From contig NZ_JALOCF010000083.1 in the NCBI RefSeq assembly GCF_023227905.1, positions 1 through 12,614 of the forward strand: DNA of 12,614 bases, given 5' to 3'. Origin of the DNA: Methylobacter sp. GTDB lineage: Bacteria > Pseudomonadota > Gammaproteobacteria > Methylococcales > Methylomonadaceae. The translations under genes were made by a program, and so were the position numbers. Below the pieces are notes generated by a model. The model saw only the letters and a list, made by a program, of their open reading frames with translations. It ran no database searches and had not been told where the DNA came from. Of this stretch, positions 1 through 9,100 are shown piece by piece (the first letter of the stretch is position 1; every line of letters begins with the position of its first letter).

Positions 1-2365
1 CAGAAGAATCCCAGACTTCTACAACATAATCATATAAACTATCTACAACATTATTTGTATTTGCAGGGTTATTATAGAAGAATAATGTTAATGCTGGTGT
101 AGAGAAGTTAAATGTGCTTGTTGTATTACTTGTACTAGCATTAATAGGAGGAAGTAATGTTGATGTTCCTGCACTTGTACGATAATTGTAAACAAGATTA
201 TTTACAGAAGATTTAACATTAGTTGCACTATTAATTGCCCAAACATTTATCTCATAAGTTCCTGGTACAGCAGCATCAATGTCAAAACTATAACCAGAAA
301 TTTGTTGGGCATTTTTAAAATCCTGTTTATCTCTTCTCCAAGAGGCCACAAATGTCGCTTTATACTTTGCAGAATGATCTAAATCCCAATCCCAAAAAAC
401 ATGAAGTTGGATATTTGAGTTTATTCCATCTGTAGAAGAAATAGGGCTGACTGATAAATTAACTACTGGTTCAACAGTGAAATCAGTAGGATTAACAAAA
501 TCCCCTGTAGGAACATCTAATACTATACCATCATCAACGTAATCGAATTTTCCCTCATCTCGTTCGATGCCAGCTATAACATAATAATCATCTTCTTTTT
601 GAATCCCTGTTACAGTATAAAGTTTACCTTCTAATGGGCCATTAAGAATAATAACAGAACCTATGAAAGGGTCAACTTGACCTGTGAAGGATACAGAAGA
701 AAATAACCCTGCTGTTTCATTAATAGTTTTATTATATAATGTTACTCCGTCAGACCCTGTAAAAGAAATAGTCCAAGCAGAAGCAGAGAGTGTAAATTCT
801 CTATCAAGAACAAGCGTAGTTGTACCTGCTAAATATGAGTAAGATAAAATTACCCCATGTTGCATAGTTTGTCTATTTTCACTATCCATAACTTTGATAA
901 CTTCACCAAAGCGATAGGTTAAACCATGCAGGAATACTTTAAAAGATATAAACCTTGTGGTTATACAGTTAGTGTATAATGCCCATCTTGCTTTTCTTAC
1001 TGCTTGAGCTTCATGCAGGCAACCAGGAAGAACAATATCAGAAGGTTGAAGGCTGTATCTATCAATTAAATCTTGCTCGAAAACAGTAGGAGTTGTTCCT
1101 GGTACACTTGCTGTAGAAGTATCTCCATAAGCATACCAGTCATTATAGGTTACATTAACTTGTGTTGTTCTTCCTTCAAGATCATTGGAAGAATAGTTAA
1201 ATAACCCATCAATAACATTAGCATTAGTTACAAGTTTAGAGGGCTGGACATTAGGATGATCGAATATAATAGATATTTGCCCAAACTCGTTACTGCCAAG
1301 ATTAGCATTACAAATAGATAGTAAATTTGCTAAGAAACTTGGTACATTATCTCTTGAAACAAATTGATAACCTACTGTATATCTTGGTATAGTTCCGCCA
1401 AAGCCATCATCAATCATCTGATCAGCATATTGAGAAAGTTCATAAAAACTAGCTTTATCAATATCAGCTTCAGAGATATTTAAGGCTTTAGAATCATTCA
1501 GGCAATAGAAAATAACCCACGCAATATTTGCTGTGAATTGTTTTACTGGATTAAAACCCAGGTTCCAATTTCCAGAGTAAACTCTACTTGTGGGATCGTA
1601 ATTATTTGGGATTTTTACTTTAAGGAATTTTCCTTTAAGAAGGATTTCAGGAACCTGACCACCAAATTGATCCGCATTTCTTAAAATAATACCTACAAGA
1701 GCTGTTCCAGGATAGTTTAGATTCTTATAATAAATTTGTGAAATTCCAGCAACTAAAGTAGTATCGTTAATTTTAACACTTGTAGAATCTGCTGTATTTC
1801 TAACAACTTTAATATACCAACTTGATCCTGGAATATAATTTGAAGGTCTTTCTACCTGAACATCCCAAGCATAGTCAGTAGAGCTTTTTCCATTCTTTAC
1901 TGTAGTTTTAGCTAGGGCGTAGGTTGAATTATTCGGGCTGGTGTAGATGCTTAATGAAACTTCATAGCCAACAAGATCACCATTTTCTAAATATTGTGAA
2001 AGTGCTTGCAAGACTAAAGTTACTCTTGCAGCATCAGCAGTAGAGTCAATAGAATAAGCTGGTAAAGTTATAGCTTGTTGAACTTCTATTGGAAAAGTTC
2101 CACTTAAAGGTGCTTCTGTATTTATAAAACCTGGAATAACAGTTTGATTTGTTGTACCTGTTCGTATTTCATAAGTTGCATCGAAAGCAGAAATAGGAGT
2201 TCTGTTTAAGTATATTTCATCAATTGAATTTATCTCTCCTTCACTAACTGCAAGAAGGATTCTAACTACTTGTACACTTTGAAGAGTATCATTAGTTTCA
2301 ACAGGAGTATGTCCGCCACCGCCACCACCTTTACCACCTTCACCATATATATCTAATTCTTGCAT
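1..2365 (-). CDS. J: Host-specificity / tail tip protein J (3' end outside window)
   Basis: This is the large tail-tip protein that, in lambda-like phages, forms the central tip and binds the outer-membrane receptor. The frame is open for 788 codons to the window edge, so the C-terminus is missing. The start is the ATG at 2365, which overlaps the TAA of gene I (TAATG), implying translational coupling. The N-terminus has a glycine run followed by GHTPVETNDTLQS, which matches lambda J (GHTPREAKDNLKS). Further lambda-like blocks are YPGTALVGIIL, PNNYDPTSRVYSGNW (about residues 253-267) and DGFGGTIPR (about 320-328). After these comes a stretch resembling the J barrel domains, then a fibronectin-III-like domain at about residues 629-715 and the start of another domain. 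The family call is strong because several blocks align collinearly with lambda J. The receptor-binding C-terminal part cannot be seen. Confidence 0.95.
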   Translation of the reverse strand, partial: MQELDIYGEGGKGGGGGGHTPVETNDTLQSVQVVRILLAVSEGEINSIDEIYLNRTPISAFDATYEIRTGTTNQTVIPGFINTEAPLSGTFPIEVQQAITLPAYSIDSTADAARVTLVLQALSQYLENGDLVGYEVSLSIYTSPNNSTYALAKTTVKNGKSSTDYAWDVQVERPSNYIPGSSWYIKVVRNTADSTSVKINDTTLVAGISQIYYKNLNYPGTALVGIILRNADQFGGQVPEILLKGKFLKVKIPNNYDPTSRVYSGNWNLGFNPVKQFTANIAWVIFYCLNDSKALNISEADIDKASFYELSQYADQMIDDGFGGTIPRYTVGYQFVSRDNVPSFLANLLSICNANLGSNEFGQISIIFDHPNVQPSKLVTNANVIDGLFNYSSNDLEGRTTQVNVTYNDWYAYGDTSTASVPGTTPTVFEQDLIDRYSLQPSDIVLPGCLHEAQAVRKARWALYTNCITTRFISFKVFLHGLTYRFGEVIKVMDSENRQTMQHGVILSYSYLAGTTTLVLDREFTLSASAWTISFTGSDGVTLYNKTINETAGLFSSVSFTGQVDPFIGSVIILNGPLEGKLYTVTGIQKEDDYYVIAGIERDEGKFDYVDDGIVLDVPTGDFVNPTDFTVEPVVNLSVSPISSTDGINSNIQLHVFWDWDLDHSAKYKATFVASWRRDKQDFKNAQQISGYSFDIDAAVPGTYEINVWAINSATNVKSSVNNLVYNYRTSAGTSTLLPPINASTSNTTSTFNFSTPALTLFFYNNPANTNNVVDSLYDYVVEVWDSS

Positions 2366-2928
2366 TAACTTTCTACCGTAGTTAGGCTTGAAGAAATTAA
2401 AACACCGCCAGCAAAACCTTCACCGAAAGCAAGAGGAACACTACCACCTTGTTCTCGAATTAAAGGAGCGCCATTAAAAAGGTTACTATTGTTTTTTTGC
2501 GCTGAAGAAGGATCAGAAGAAAACTCTTTCGTTGGAGAAAGTAAGCTCATAACCATATTTAATGCCATAGAGATAGCTATATTTACAACTGCTGCTATAA
2601 TAGTAGCTGCTGTTGCTCCTATAGTTACTCCAGCAGAAGCACCTATAGCAATAATAGCGGCAGCAGGAACTTCTCCTTCTATATCGGGAATTATTAATAG
2701 TAAAGGAAATTCAGCTAGATTAGATAAAATCACATCTGGCATTAAAGGAATAGGAGATTCAGTTTCATCAGAGGGAATAAGGATATATTTATAATTATTC
2801 TCAATAATATTATTTGTATATTCTTGCCCCTTATGGAGTTTCAATCCCGATAGAACCTCTTTAATCGACGATACTTCAAATTCAAACTCGTCAAAGTTAT
2901 TTAAATCTTTAAATACTCTTACTTGCAT
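2365..2928 (-). CDS. I: Tail assembly protein I
   Basis: This is tail-tip assembly protein I of the lambda type, 187 residues from the ATG at 2928. That start overlaps the end of K by 20 bases and has no clear Shine-Dalgarno, so coupling to K is likely. An upstream TTG at 2955 in the same frame would add nine residues but has no ribosome binding site either. Residues 1-80 are a polar N-terminal domain. Residues about 88-130 are a strongly hydrophobic alanine/isoleucine-rich segment, as is usual in this family. A polar linker follows, and the C-terminal block FNGAPLIREQGGSVPLAFGE (about 151-170) is the conserved family tail. In lambda, I is needed to assemble the tip complex with J, L and K but is not clearly found in the virion. 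Position between K and J supports the call. Confidence 0.9.
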   Translation of the reverse strand: MQVRVFKDLNNFDEFEFEVSSIKEVLSGLKLHKGQEYTNNIIENNYKYILIPSDETESPIPLMPDVILSNLAEFPLLLIIPDIEGEVPAAAIIAIGASAGVTIGATAATIIAAVVNIAISMALNMVMSLLSPTKEFSSDPSSAQKNNSNLFNGAPLIREQGGSVPLAFGEGFAGGVLISSSLTTVES

Positions 2929-3640
2929 GTCGTAATACCAAGTGGATTCTATCAATAAAATGTTCTATTCTTTCTTTTTTAGAGAGAAGATCTTGATGCA
3001 GGATAAATCCATTTTCATAAATTCCTAGATGATTTTTCTCAAAACCATGTGAATCAAGTAGAACTAAATCCCCATTTTGAAACTTATGTCCTTTAACATT
3101 ATGCTTAATAAAACCATACTCTTCAATGTATTCACCGAAGATATTATTAAGTTTTCTTATATCTTTATAGTCTGTTTTAGCTTTATGATTATCAAGGATT
3201 ATTCCAAATTCAAATTGGTAATAATCCTGTACAAGACTGTAACAGTCATTAATATACCAAATAAAAGGTCTTTGAAGGTAATTGTTATTCTTAACTCTTG
3301 GTATAGTTAAAGGGTCTGTAACACCAGTTCCTTCAGTTCCAAATATTAGCCAAGGAATACCACTTTTCTGTTGCCCTATTATATCACTAAATGAAGGGGT
3401 ACGCAAGTCAAATATTTCAGGTGAGTTTATACTTCTGCAATGGGAATGATATATGTATTTTATATTTCCTACGTATTTAGTAATATCAACAGAAGCTATT
3501 TTAAAACTTTTAGTTGGTTCTTCTGCTATATTCTCTAATGGGATTACAAAATTATCAGATAATACAAGGCCGCAAGCCTCATTAGGATAGCTTGTTAATA
3601 TATGTTTCCTAATCGGGATTATAAAATCTAAAGAACTCAT
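2909..3640 (-). CDS. K: Tail assembly protein K: JAB/MPN plus NlpC/P60 peptidase
   Basis: This is a two-domain protein of 243 residues from the ATG at 3640, one base after the L stop codon. A TTG at 3649 overlaps L and is less likely. The N-terminal JAB/JAMM metallopeptidase domain shows E21 in EACGLV, then H65-S-H67 and S83-F-S-D86, the pattern of a zinc site. The spacing from H67 to S83 is 15 residues, longer than the canonical seven, and the usual proline after HSH is a cysteine. The C-terminal NlpC/P60 domain shows the catalytic cysteine C133 in NDCYSLVQDYY, H204 in NHLGIYENG and H215 as the likely third residue. NlpC/P60 enzymes cut cell-wall peptides, so in phage tails this domain may act on the peptidoglycan during entry, while the JAB domain may act in tip assembly. 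These roles are inferred from the families. Position between L and I is the lambda order. Confidence 0.93.
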   Translation of the reverse strand: MSSLDFIIPIRKHILTSYPNEACGLVLSDNFVIPLENIAEEPTKSFKIASVDITKYVGNIKYIYHSHCRSINSPEIFDLRTPSFSDIIGQQKSGIPWLIFGTEGTGVTDPLTIPRVKNNNYLQRPFIWYINDCYSLVQDYYQFEFGIILDNHKAKTDYKDIRKLNNIFGEYIEEYGFIKHNVKGHKFQNGDLVLLDSHGFEKNHLGIYENGFILHQDLLSKKERIEHFIDRIHLVLRHASKSI

Positions 3641-3641
3641 A

Positions 3642-4247
3642 TTATCCAACGTGTTTATTAATTGATAAACCTGGGAAATCTCTTCTTAACATTTGTCTTT
3701 TTGGTAAAAAGGCTCTTTCTTTATCAAGAGGACTTCGGAGTTCAAAAGTTAAACCTAATCTATTATGGGAAGTTTTCTTACCAATAAAATACTTTAATGG
3801 TGGGGCAGATATTCTAGTGGTAAGGTTAATATAGGGTTCAAAAGTTCTTATATAAGTAACACTAACTCCTACAAGATCATCATAAAGGAAAGATAGCGAG
3901 CCGAATAGTTTTATCAATTCTCCGTTTATTCCTCTAAGATTACCTATGTCTAGTGTTGGCCTTGCTGGAGCACCGTCAGAATTACTTTCTATTCCTGTAA
4001 GTTGGAATGGAAAAGGGTAGTAGATTCTTGGTGCAGAAAATTCATCAATACCAAAACTAAACTGACTTGTTGTATTTGTTAGATAATAAGTTGGTTGTCC
4101 TATAACTGAGCAATCTATTTCAAGAAGTTCTAAATAGGCCGGAGCTTCTGATTGGAGAATTACTTGATTTATTGTAGGAATAAAAGGGGATATTTGTAAA
4201 CCCCCTGTTCCGTTTAAAATCTCACTATTGACTGTATTAGTATTCAT
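3642..4247 (-). CDS. L: Minor tail protein L, short form without C-terminal cysteines
   Basis: This is the minor tail protein L family, 201 residues, part of the tail-tip hub. The start is the ATG at 4247, nine bases after the fiber gene stop codon. No convincing Shine-Dalgarno is present in the AT-rich gap, which suggests coupled translation. Family features are the N-terminal part about making contacts in the hub (EIDCSVIG, residues 43-50), the central block RPTLDIGNLRGINGELI (97-113) and the LPKRQMLRRDFPG block (181-193). Lambda L is about 232 residues, and its C-terminal domain carries cysteines that hold an iron-sulfur cluster. Here the protein stops just after the LP..R block, and the only cysteine in the whole chain is C46, so a cluster of that kind cannot form. 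Gene order (fiber, L, K, I, J) supports the assignment. Confidence 0.88.
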   Translation of the reverse strand: MNTNTVNSEILNGTGGLQISPFIPTINQVILQSEAPAYLELLEIDCSVIGQPTYYLTNTTSQFSFGIDEFSAPRIYYPFPFQLTGIESNSDGAPARPTLDIGNLRGINGELIKLFGSLSFLYDDLVGVSVTYIRTFEPYINLTTRISAPPLKYFIGKKTSHNRLGLTFELRSPLDKERAFLPKRQMLRRDFPGLSINKHVG

Positions 4248-4256
4248 AATTATTTA

Positions 4257-5789
4257 TTATAATTCTGATGATACCCAAGCAGTAAAATTAGAGTCAACAC
4301 TATTGGCAGTCTCTTGGTAAATTCTAGTTATCCCTGAAGCTGATTGCAATGTAGCACCTGTACCTGTATAGATTACTATATTACTTATAACCGGAGCAGC
4401 TCGTTTTTGTACTTTACAATAAAAATCTTTAAATATATTTGGTGTTACAATTACAACACCAGAAATAATTTCAAAATACCTTTGGCATAATGATAATTCA
4501 ATTTGCAAAGGCCTTTGTTCAAAGGGAGTAGCAATAGTTCCTTCTTCTAATTGCACTTGAGCAATGTCAAATGTTCCTGATTGTTGACCTAAGTTATTAG
4601 TGCGAGCATTATAAGCTGAGCCAGCATCAAACCAAAATTGTAAAAAATAATAAGAATCATTGTTTGTTCCTAATGTACTTCCTGTAATAGATGGAAAGGT
4701 AACAGTTGTTGTAAATTTTTGCCATGTTGTTGAAAGTGAAAAAGTTGTTACTCCGATTCCACTAACAACAGGAGTAGGAGAACCCCCAGTTCCGAAAATT
4801 TGCCCAAAATCAACCGCAATATTTTTGCTGGTGTCAGCTTTAGCCCAAAATGATAGTATCATCGTTTTACCTGATGATAGTGCAACACCTTCTATAGAGT
4901 GTACTTTACTAACATTGTTAGTGGAACCAGCTACTGAAGTAACTACTGTACTACTAAAGTATTTTGGGTTGCCTGGAACTTCGGTTTGCCCAAGTGAGAA
5001 AGTTTGCTGTGTATTGGTTTTAGTAGAACCTGTGTTAATATTGTTCCACCTATCATCCGAACCGTACCCACTAGAGGTCTGACTTATACCACGTTGCCAA
5101 ATATCAAAATTACCATTAATTATTTTATTTCTAAAACAAAAAGAAGAAGTTATAGAACTCTCTACTGAGTTAGATAAAGCTAAAGAACCTAAACCAAGGT
5201 TAGTTCTAGCGGTTGACGCACTAGCTAAATCAGAAAGATTGGAAGAGATTTTTAACTGAGCATCATTGGTAACATTACTTAGGCCAATTTGAGTCTTTGT
5301 TACAGTGTGAGGGTTACTGGTGTTACCAATATGTGATTGTATATTAGCATTAGCGGGCTCAAAAGCTGTACTTGCTTGCGTAGCTGCTGTACCTAAACCA
5401 AGATTAGTCCTGGCAGTAGTTACATTAGCTACGTCATTTAGATTTGAAGCAATTTTCAATGAGGCACTGGCTTCAGTAATAAAGGAACTTAGTGCTCCTG
5501 CTGTAACTCTCAACTGCACATTTGTCCCTACAGACCAGTTTCCTGGATTTGTTCCTTCTTGTCCTCTAACAATTGTGAAAGTATCACCAACTCTAGCAGT
5601 TACTTTAATAATCTCATGATTAACCTCAACACTACCCACAAGGCTAAAAAGAGTAACAAGAAAGAAATCACTTCCACCAACAGCAGGAAACTCTGCACCT
5701 TGGCCTGATTGAAGAGTTAAAGATAAATCTGTAGATGCAATTGAGGCATTAAGTAAACCTGCTGCATTATTAGTAAATAATTGTGCCAT
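4257..5789 (-). CDS. Tail fiber/adhesin-like structural protein
   Basis: This is a 510-residue modular protein with the look of a phage fiber or tail-surface adhesin. The start ATG at 5789 has an AAGG Shine-Dalgarno eight bases upstream. Residues 1-100 form an attachment-type domain seen in many phage tail proteins (FTNNAAGLL, then a FPAVGG block, then TIVRGQEGT and VQLRVTAGAL). Residues 111-206 hold two copies of a NL-D-A---TARTNLGLG repeat separated by a SNPHTVTKTQIGLSNV unit, both typical of fiber shafts. Residues about 219-430 form a jelly-roll-like carbohydrate-binding domain, beginning RNKIINGNFDIWQRG and ending QLEEGTIATPFEQRPLQIE. The remaining 80 residues are variable and unrecognised. 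Lambda has no gene between M and L, so this is an insertion into the standard order. Binding of a host surface sugar is inference; an alternative is a decoration protein along the tail. Confidence 0.85.
   Translation of the reverse strand: MAQLFTNNAAGLLNASIASTDLSLTLQSGQGAEFPAVGGSDFFLVTLFSLVGSVEVNHEIIKVTARVGDTFTIVRGQEGTNPGNWSVGTNVQLRVTAGALSSFITEASASLKIASNLNDVANVTTARTNLGLGTAATQASTAFEPANANIQSHIGNTSNPHTVTKTQIGLSNVTNDAQLKISSNLSDLASASTARTNLGLGSLALSNSVESSITSSFCFRNKIINGNFDIWQRGISQTSSGYGSDDRWNNINTGSTKTNTQQTFSLGQTEVPGNPKYFSSTVVTSVAGSTNNVSKVHSIEGVALSSGKTMILSFWAKADTSKNIAVDFGQIFGTGGSPTPVVSGIGVTTFSLSTTWQKFTTTVTFPSITGSTLGTNNDSYYFLQFWFDAGSAYNARTNNLGQQSGTFDIAQVQLEEGTIATPFEQRPLQIELSLCQRYFEIISGVVIVTPNIFKDFYCKVQKRAAPVISNIVIYTGTGATLQSASGITRIYQETANSVDSNFTAWVSSEL
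5172..5459 (-). repeat. Internal duplication in fiber shaft (two copies)
   Basis: Two diverged copies of a roughly 28-codon unit occur in the fiber gene, at 5376-5459 and 5172-5255, offset by 204 bases. The peptides are LKIASNLNDVANVTTARTNL followed by GLGTAATQ, and LKISSNLSDLASASTARTNL followed by GLGSLALS. The DNA still shows a nearly identical core (CCTAAACCAAGATTAGTCCT on the plus strand of one copy, with three changes in the other). This is the standard repeat style of trimeric fiber shafts. Confidence 0.8.
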
Positions 5790-5799
5790 TTAAATCGCC

Positions 5800-6153
5800 T
5801 TAATCAAATCGTTGTATAATATGGGTTGTTATTTTATACATACCATTATTATTTAATGGGGTAGTATCATATTTACCATCGGGGACGTAGAACTTTAATT
5901 CTGTTACCTCATTACAAGGAGTCCAAGTTAATATACCAAAACCTTCTACAAGATCAAGGGAAGCTTCAACAGTATCTTTTTCAGCTAAAGTTAATGGCCC
6001 CCATTCTATATCATATTCTCTAACTTTTCGATTTAATCCATTACCAGCAGCTTGCATAAAACCGTCCCCATATTGAGCATATAGTGTTTTAGCTTTAACT
6101 GATTTTGGATTATCTATAGTAATCTTTGTAGGAAGTGGCATTGCTGTAGACAT
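5800..6153 (-). CDS. M: Minor tail protein M
   Basis: This is a phage minor tail protein of the M family, 117 residues, matching the small size usual for this group. The start ATG at 6153 follows the tape measure stop codon by three bases, with a weak GGA in the end of the tape measure gene serving as Shine-Dalgarno. Conserved features are YAQYGDGFMQAAGNGLN (residues 25-41), the REYDIEWGPLT block (45-55) and the GILTWTP block (73-79), which correspond to the family's G-D-G-(Y/F) turn, paired strands and F-x-W-T-P end. In lambda, M sits with L and J in the tip and helps to hold the baseplate hub together. Position directly after the tape measure gene is the canonical place. It ends 10 bases before the fiber gene. 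Confidence 0.9.
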   Translation of the reverse strand: MSTAMPLPTKITIDNPKSVKAKTLYAQYGDGFMQAAGNGLNRKVREYDIEWGPLTLAEKDTVEASLDLVEGFGILTWTPCNEVTELKFYVPDGKYDTTPLNNNGMYKITTHIIQRFD

Positions 6154-6156
6154 AAT

Positions 6157-9100
6157 TTATCCGAATTTAGTCACACGATTGTTAATATTTCCTGGCCTTG
6201 CTGCTGAAGCAATTTCTTCTTTAGCAATACGTCTTGCTATTGTTTCTGCTATTTTAGCTGCATAAGCTGTATCATCTTCACTGGATGATCGATCAACAGA
6301 AACAGAAATGTTTATTATATTTCCGCCAGATTGGCCTTCTGAAGCTACACCAAGTTTACCATTCTTTCCTCTTTTTAAAGGTAGTACAGCTTCTGCTCCT
6401 GCTTCACCAGCTAATACACCTCCAGAGGCAAATGGAATAACTTTAGCTGAAGGGAATAAAGTAGGAGAAGAAAGGATTGATCCTGATACTTTAGAAAGTC
6501 CTGTTGCAGCTCCCCCATTAGCAAAAGGATTAGCATAACTTTGTAAAGCCCCATTTCCTTGGAAACCTCCTCCAAATAGACTACCTATCCCGCTAAAAGC
6601 ACTTTTAAGTAAACCGCCTACAATAGCACTTCTAGCTTCCTGTGCCGCAATCTTTGCAATCTCTTCAATAACTCCAGAAGCAAAAGAAGAGAAAGCTTGT
6701 TTAGCATTCATTGCTCCAGTGGCAAAACCTACGAAAGCTTTATCAAAGGCAGAACCAAGGATGTTTTCAAAATATAAACCAACTGTATTTGCAGAAAGTT
6801 TAAATTGGTCTAATTCTTCTCGACTTTTTCTGATTTTCTCTGCAAGTCTATCATAAGCATCACCAGAAGGAGATTTAGCAAGTATTTCTATATCTATAGC
6901 TAAGGACTTCTCTTTATCAGCTATAATTTGTTTATTTATTTCAGTGATGCGCTGTGCAGCAGAAAGTTCAGAAATGGCCCCAATATTTTTAAGTATATTT
7001 GTTCTGTTTATACTCTCATTATATTTATCTTGTGCTATTTGTAAATCTGCAACATTACGTTCTTGGTCTTTCTCTAACCCTAAAGAAGTCCGTGTATTAA
7101 ATAATTTACTTAAAGTTCTTGTATCTTTCTGAGCTAAAGCTTTGTCAATGCGTTCTTTATTTTGTACATCAAAGTTAATTAATGCAGCTTCTTTAGCTTT
7201 TCCTACTGCCTGAAGATATTCAACATCAACCTGTTGAACCATTTTATTATATTCTTCATAAGCTTTTGTCTCTTCTTTTAATGTAGAAACATAATTCTTA
7301 CTTTCAGCATTAAGAACTTTTTTGTATTCTGTGTTTAGCTGAGCAATTTTAACGGTATCTTTTTGTGCAAAAGCTATTTTAAGTTCTGAGTCAAGTGCTT
7401 CTTTTTGTGCAGCAATATCATTAGAGAGTAAGTTTCTTTTTGAATCAAAATAAGTAGAAATTGATAAGGCATTCTCTCTATAAAGTTCATCAAGAATACC
7501 AAGACTTTCAGTAATGCTTCCTCTAATTTCAGTTAAAGAAGTTTTAAAATCTTCTAAACTCCCTCTATAGGCGGCTTTTGTTGAAGAAGCTGCTTTATTA
7601 CCTGCGGCTTCTATAACAGTATTAATCCTATCTAATTGATTTTTAGCATTAGATACAATTTCAGGATCAAAAGAAGACAAATCTTTTTTGAAATCTTCAA
7701 TAGCTTGAGAATATTTTTGTTTTAACTTAGCTTGAGCACCTGCTATTTTACCTTGTGTAGCAGCTACAAAATCAATATCAAGTTTACTAAGTATTTTAGA
7801 ATAGTCCTTAGTTGAAGTAACTATAGTACCTTTTGTTTTCTCTGCTGATATAGTTAATTCTTTAGCTACAGTATCTTTAGCTTCAGATAATTTTAAACTT
7901 AATTCATTATATGTGCTATATGCTTTTTGTATATCTTCTGTGGAAGCTGTAAAAAAGCCTTGACTATATCTTTCATATCGAGCTTTAGCTGCATCAGCTT
8001 TAGATTGCGCTTCTATAACTCTTTGGTCAGCTTGAATTGCAGCTTTCTTTTGGTCTTCAGGAGAACCTGAGATAGCTAATTCTCTTGATTTTCTATGTTG
8101 CTCTGCTTCTTTATCTAAATCAGCTAGTTGTGACCTAAAAGAAATTAATTTAGATGTTAATACTCCGATTTCAACAATAGCTGCTGTAAATATATTTTGT
8201 TTAACTATAGTTCCTACTTTTGTTAAAGCTATTCCCATAGCTTCTGTAGCTGTAATAGCAGAAGTAGTAGCAAAAGTATAAGCATTAATAGCTATTCTAG
8301 CAGCAGCATATCCCGCAACAGCTCCAGCTAAAGCTGCTATAATATCTTGGACAGAGGTTTTTACTTTATAAGAATTTGCAGCAAATTCAGCAAAACCATT
8401 CACTGATCCAGAAGTAAATTTTAAAATACCTATAAGCATTTCTGAAGTGCCTTTATAGATATTTTCTGCTAAAGTTGTCCAAGCAGTTTGTACTCTACCT
8501 ATTTCTGCATTCATACCTTGAGAAGCTTTAACAAAAGCCTCTTGTCCATAAGTATCTGCTAATGTACGGGATAAAGCTATAACAGCATCATGTGCTGATA
8601 TAGAACCTTTTTTCATATCATCGTATAACTTAGCAACAGTTATATTTAATGCTTTGGCTTGTTCGTTGGTTACACCAGGAATAGTTTGTGATAACTGTTT
8701 AGTTAATTCTTCAGCCTGTAATTTTGTTTTATTAAATATTTGTGATAATGCCAGATAAATACTGGAAGTTTTATCCCCAGATAGATGGAGTGTAGTGGAA
8801 ACAGTATTTATATTTTTGAATATTTCTCTTGTAGTTTCAGCAGATTCACCAGCAGCAATAAAAGAAGCGGCAGCACTAGCATAAGTTTCTCTTAGAACTT
8901 GAATAGATAAACCAGTTCTATCTGCTTCTTCTCGTAAAAAAGTTAATTCTTTATTTGCGCCAGCTAGAGAGCCAAAGGATGCTGTTAACGATGCTGTCGC
9001 TGACTCAAGATTTATACCTGCTCTAGGTATTGAAAGTAAACCTTCTCTAATAAGGTATAATGCTTTATTCCAGATTTCATAAGCCCCAATTACAGCACCA

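Noticed and set aside
3378..3386. Perfect extended -10 (TG-x-TATAAT) on the minus strand inside K.
   Set aside because: At 17-base spacing the -35 region is TTGCGT, only three matches, and such boxes are expected by chance in AT-rich coding DNA.
3638..3649. TTG start for K at 3649.
   Set aside because: It overlaps L and has no ribosome binding site; the ATG at 3640 is one base after the L stop codon.
4660..5082. Open frame on the plus strand opposite the fiber gene (and similar ones at 2489-2794, 3077-3310, 5320-5619, 6308-6538, 6944-7132 and 11107-11319).
   Set aside because: They lie wholly opposite strong minus-strand genes, lack ribosome binding sites and have low-complexity products without recognisable domains.
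4257..5789. Diversity-generating retroelement target in the fiber gene or J.
   Set aside because: No reverse transcriptase and no template repeat is visible in the window.
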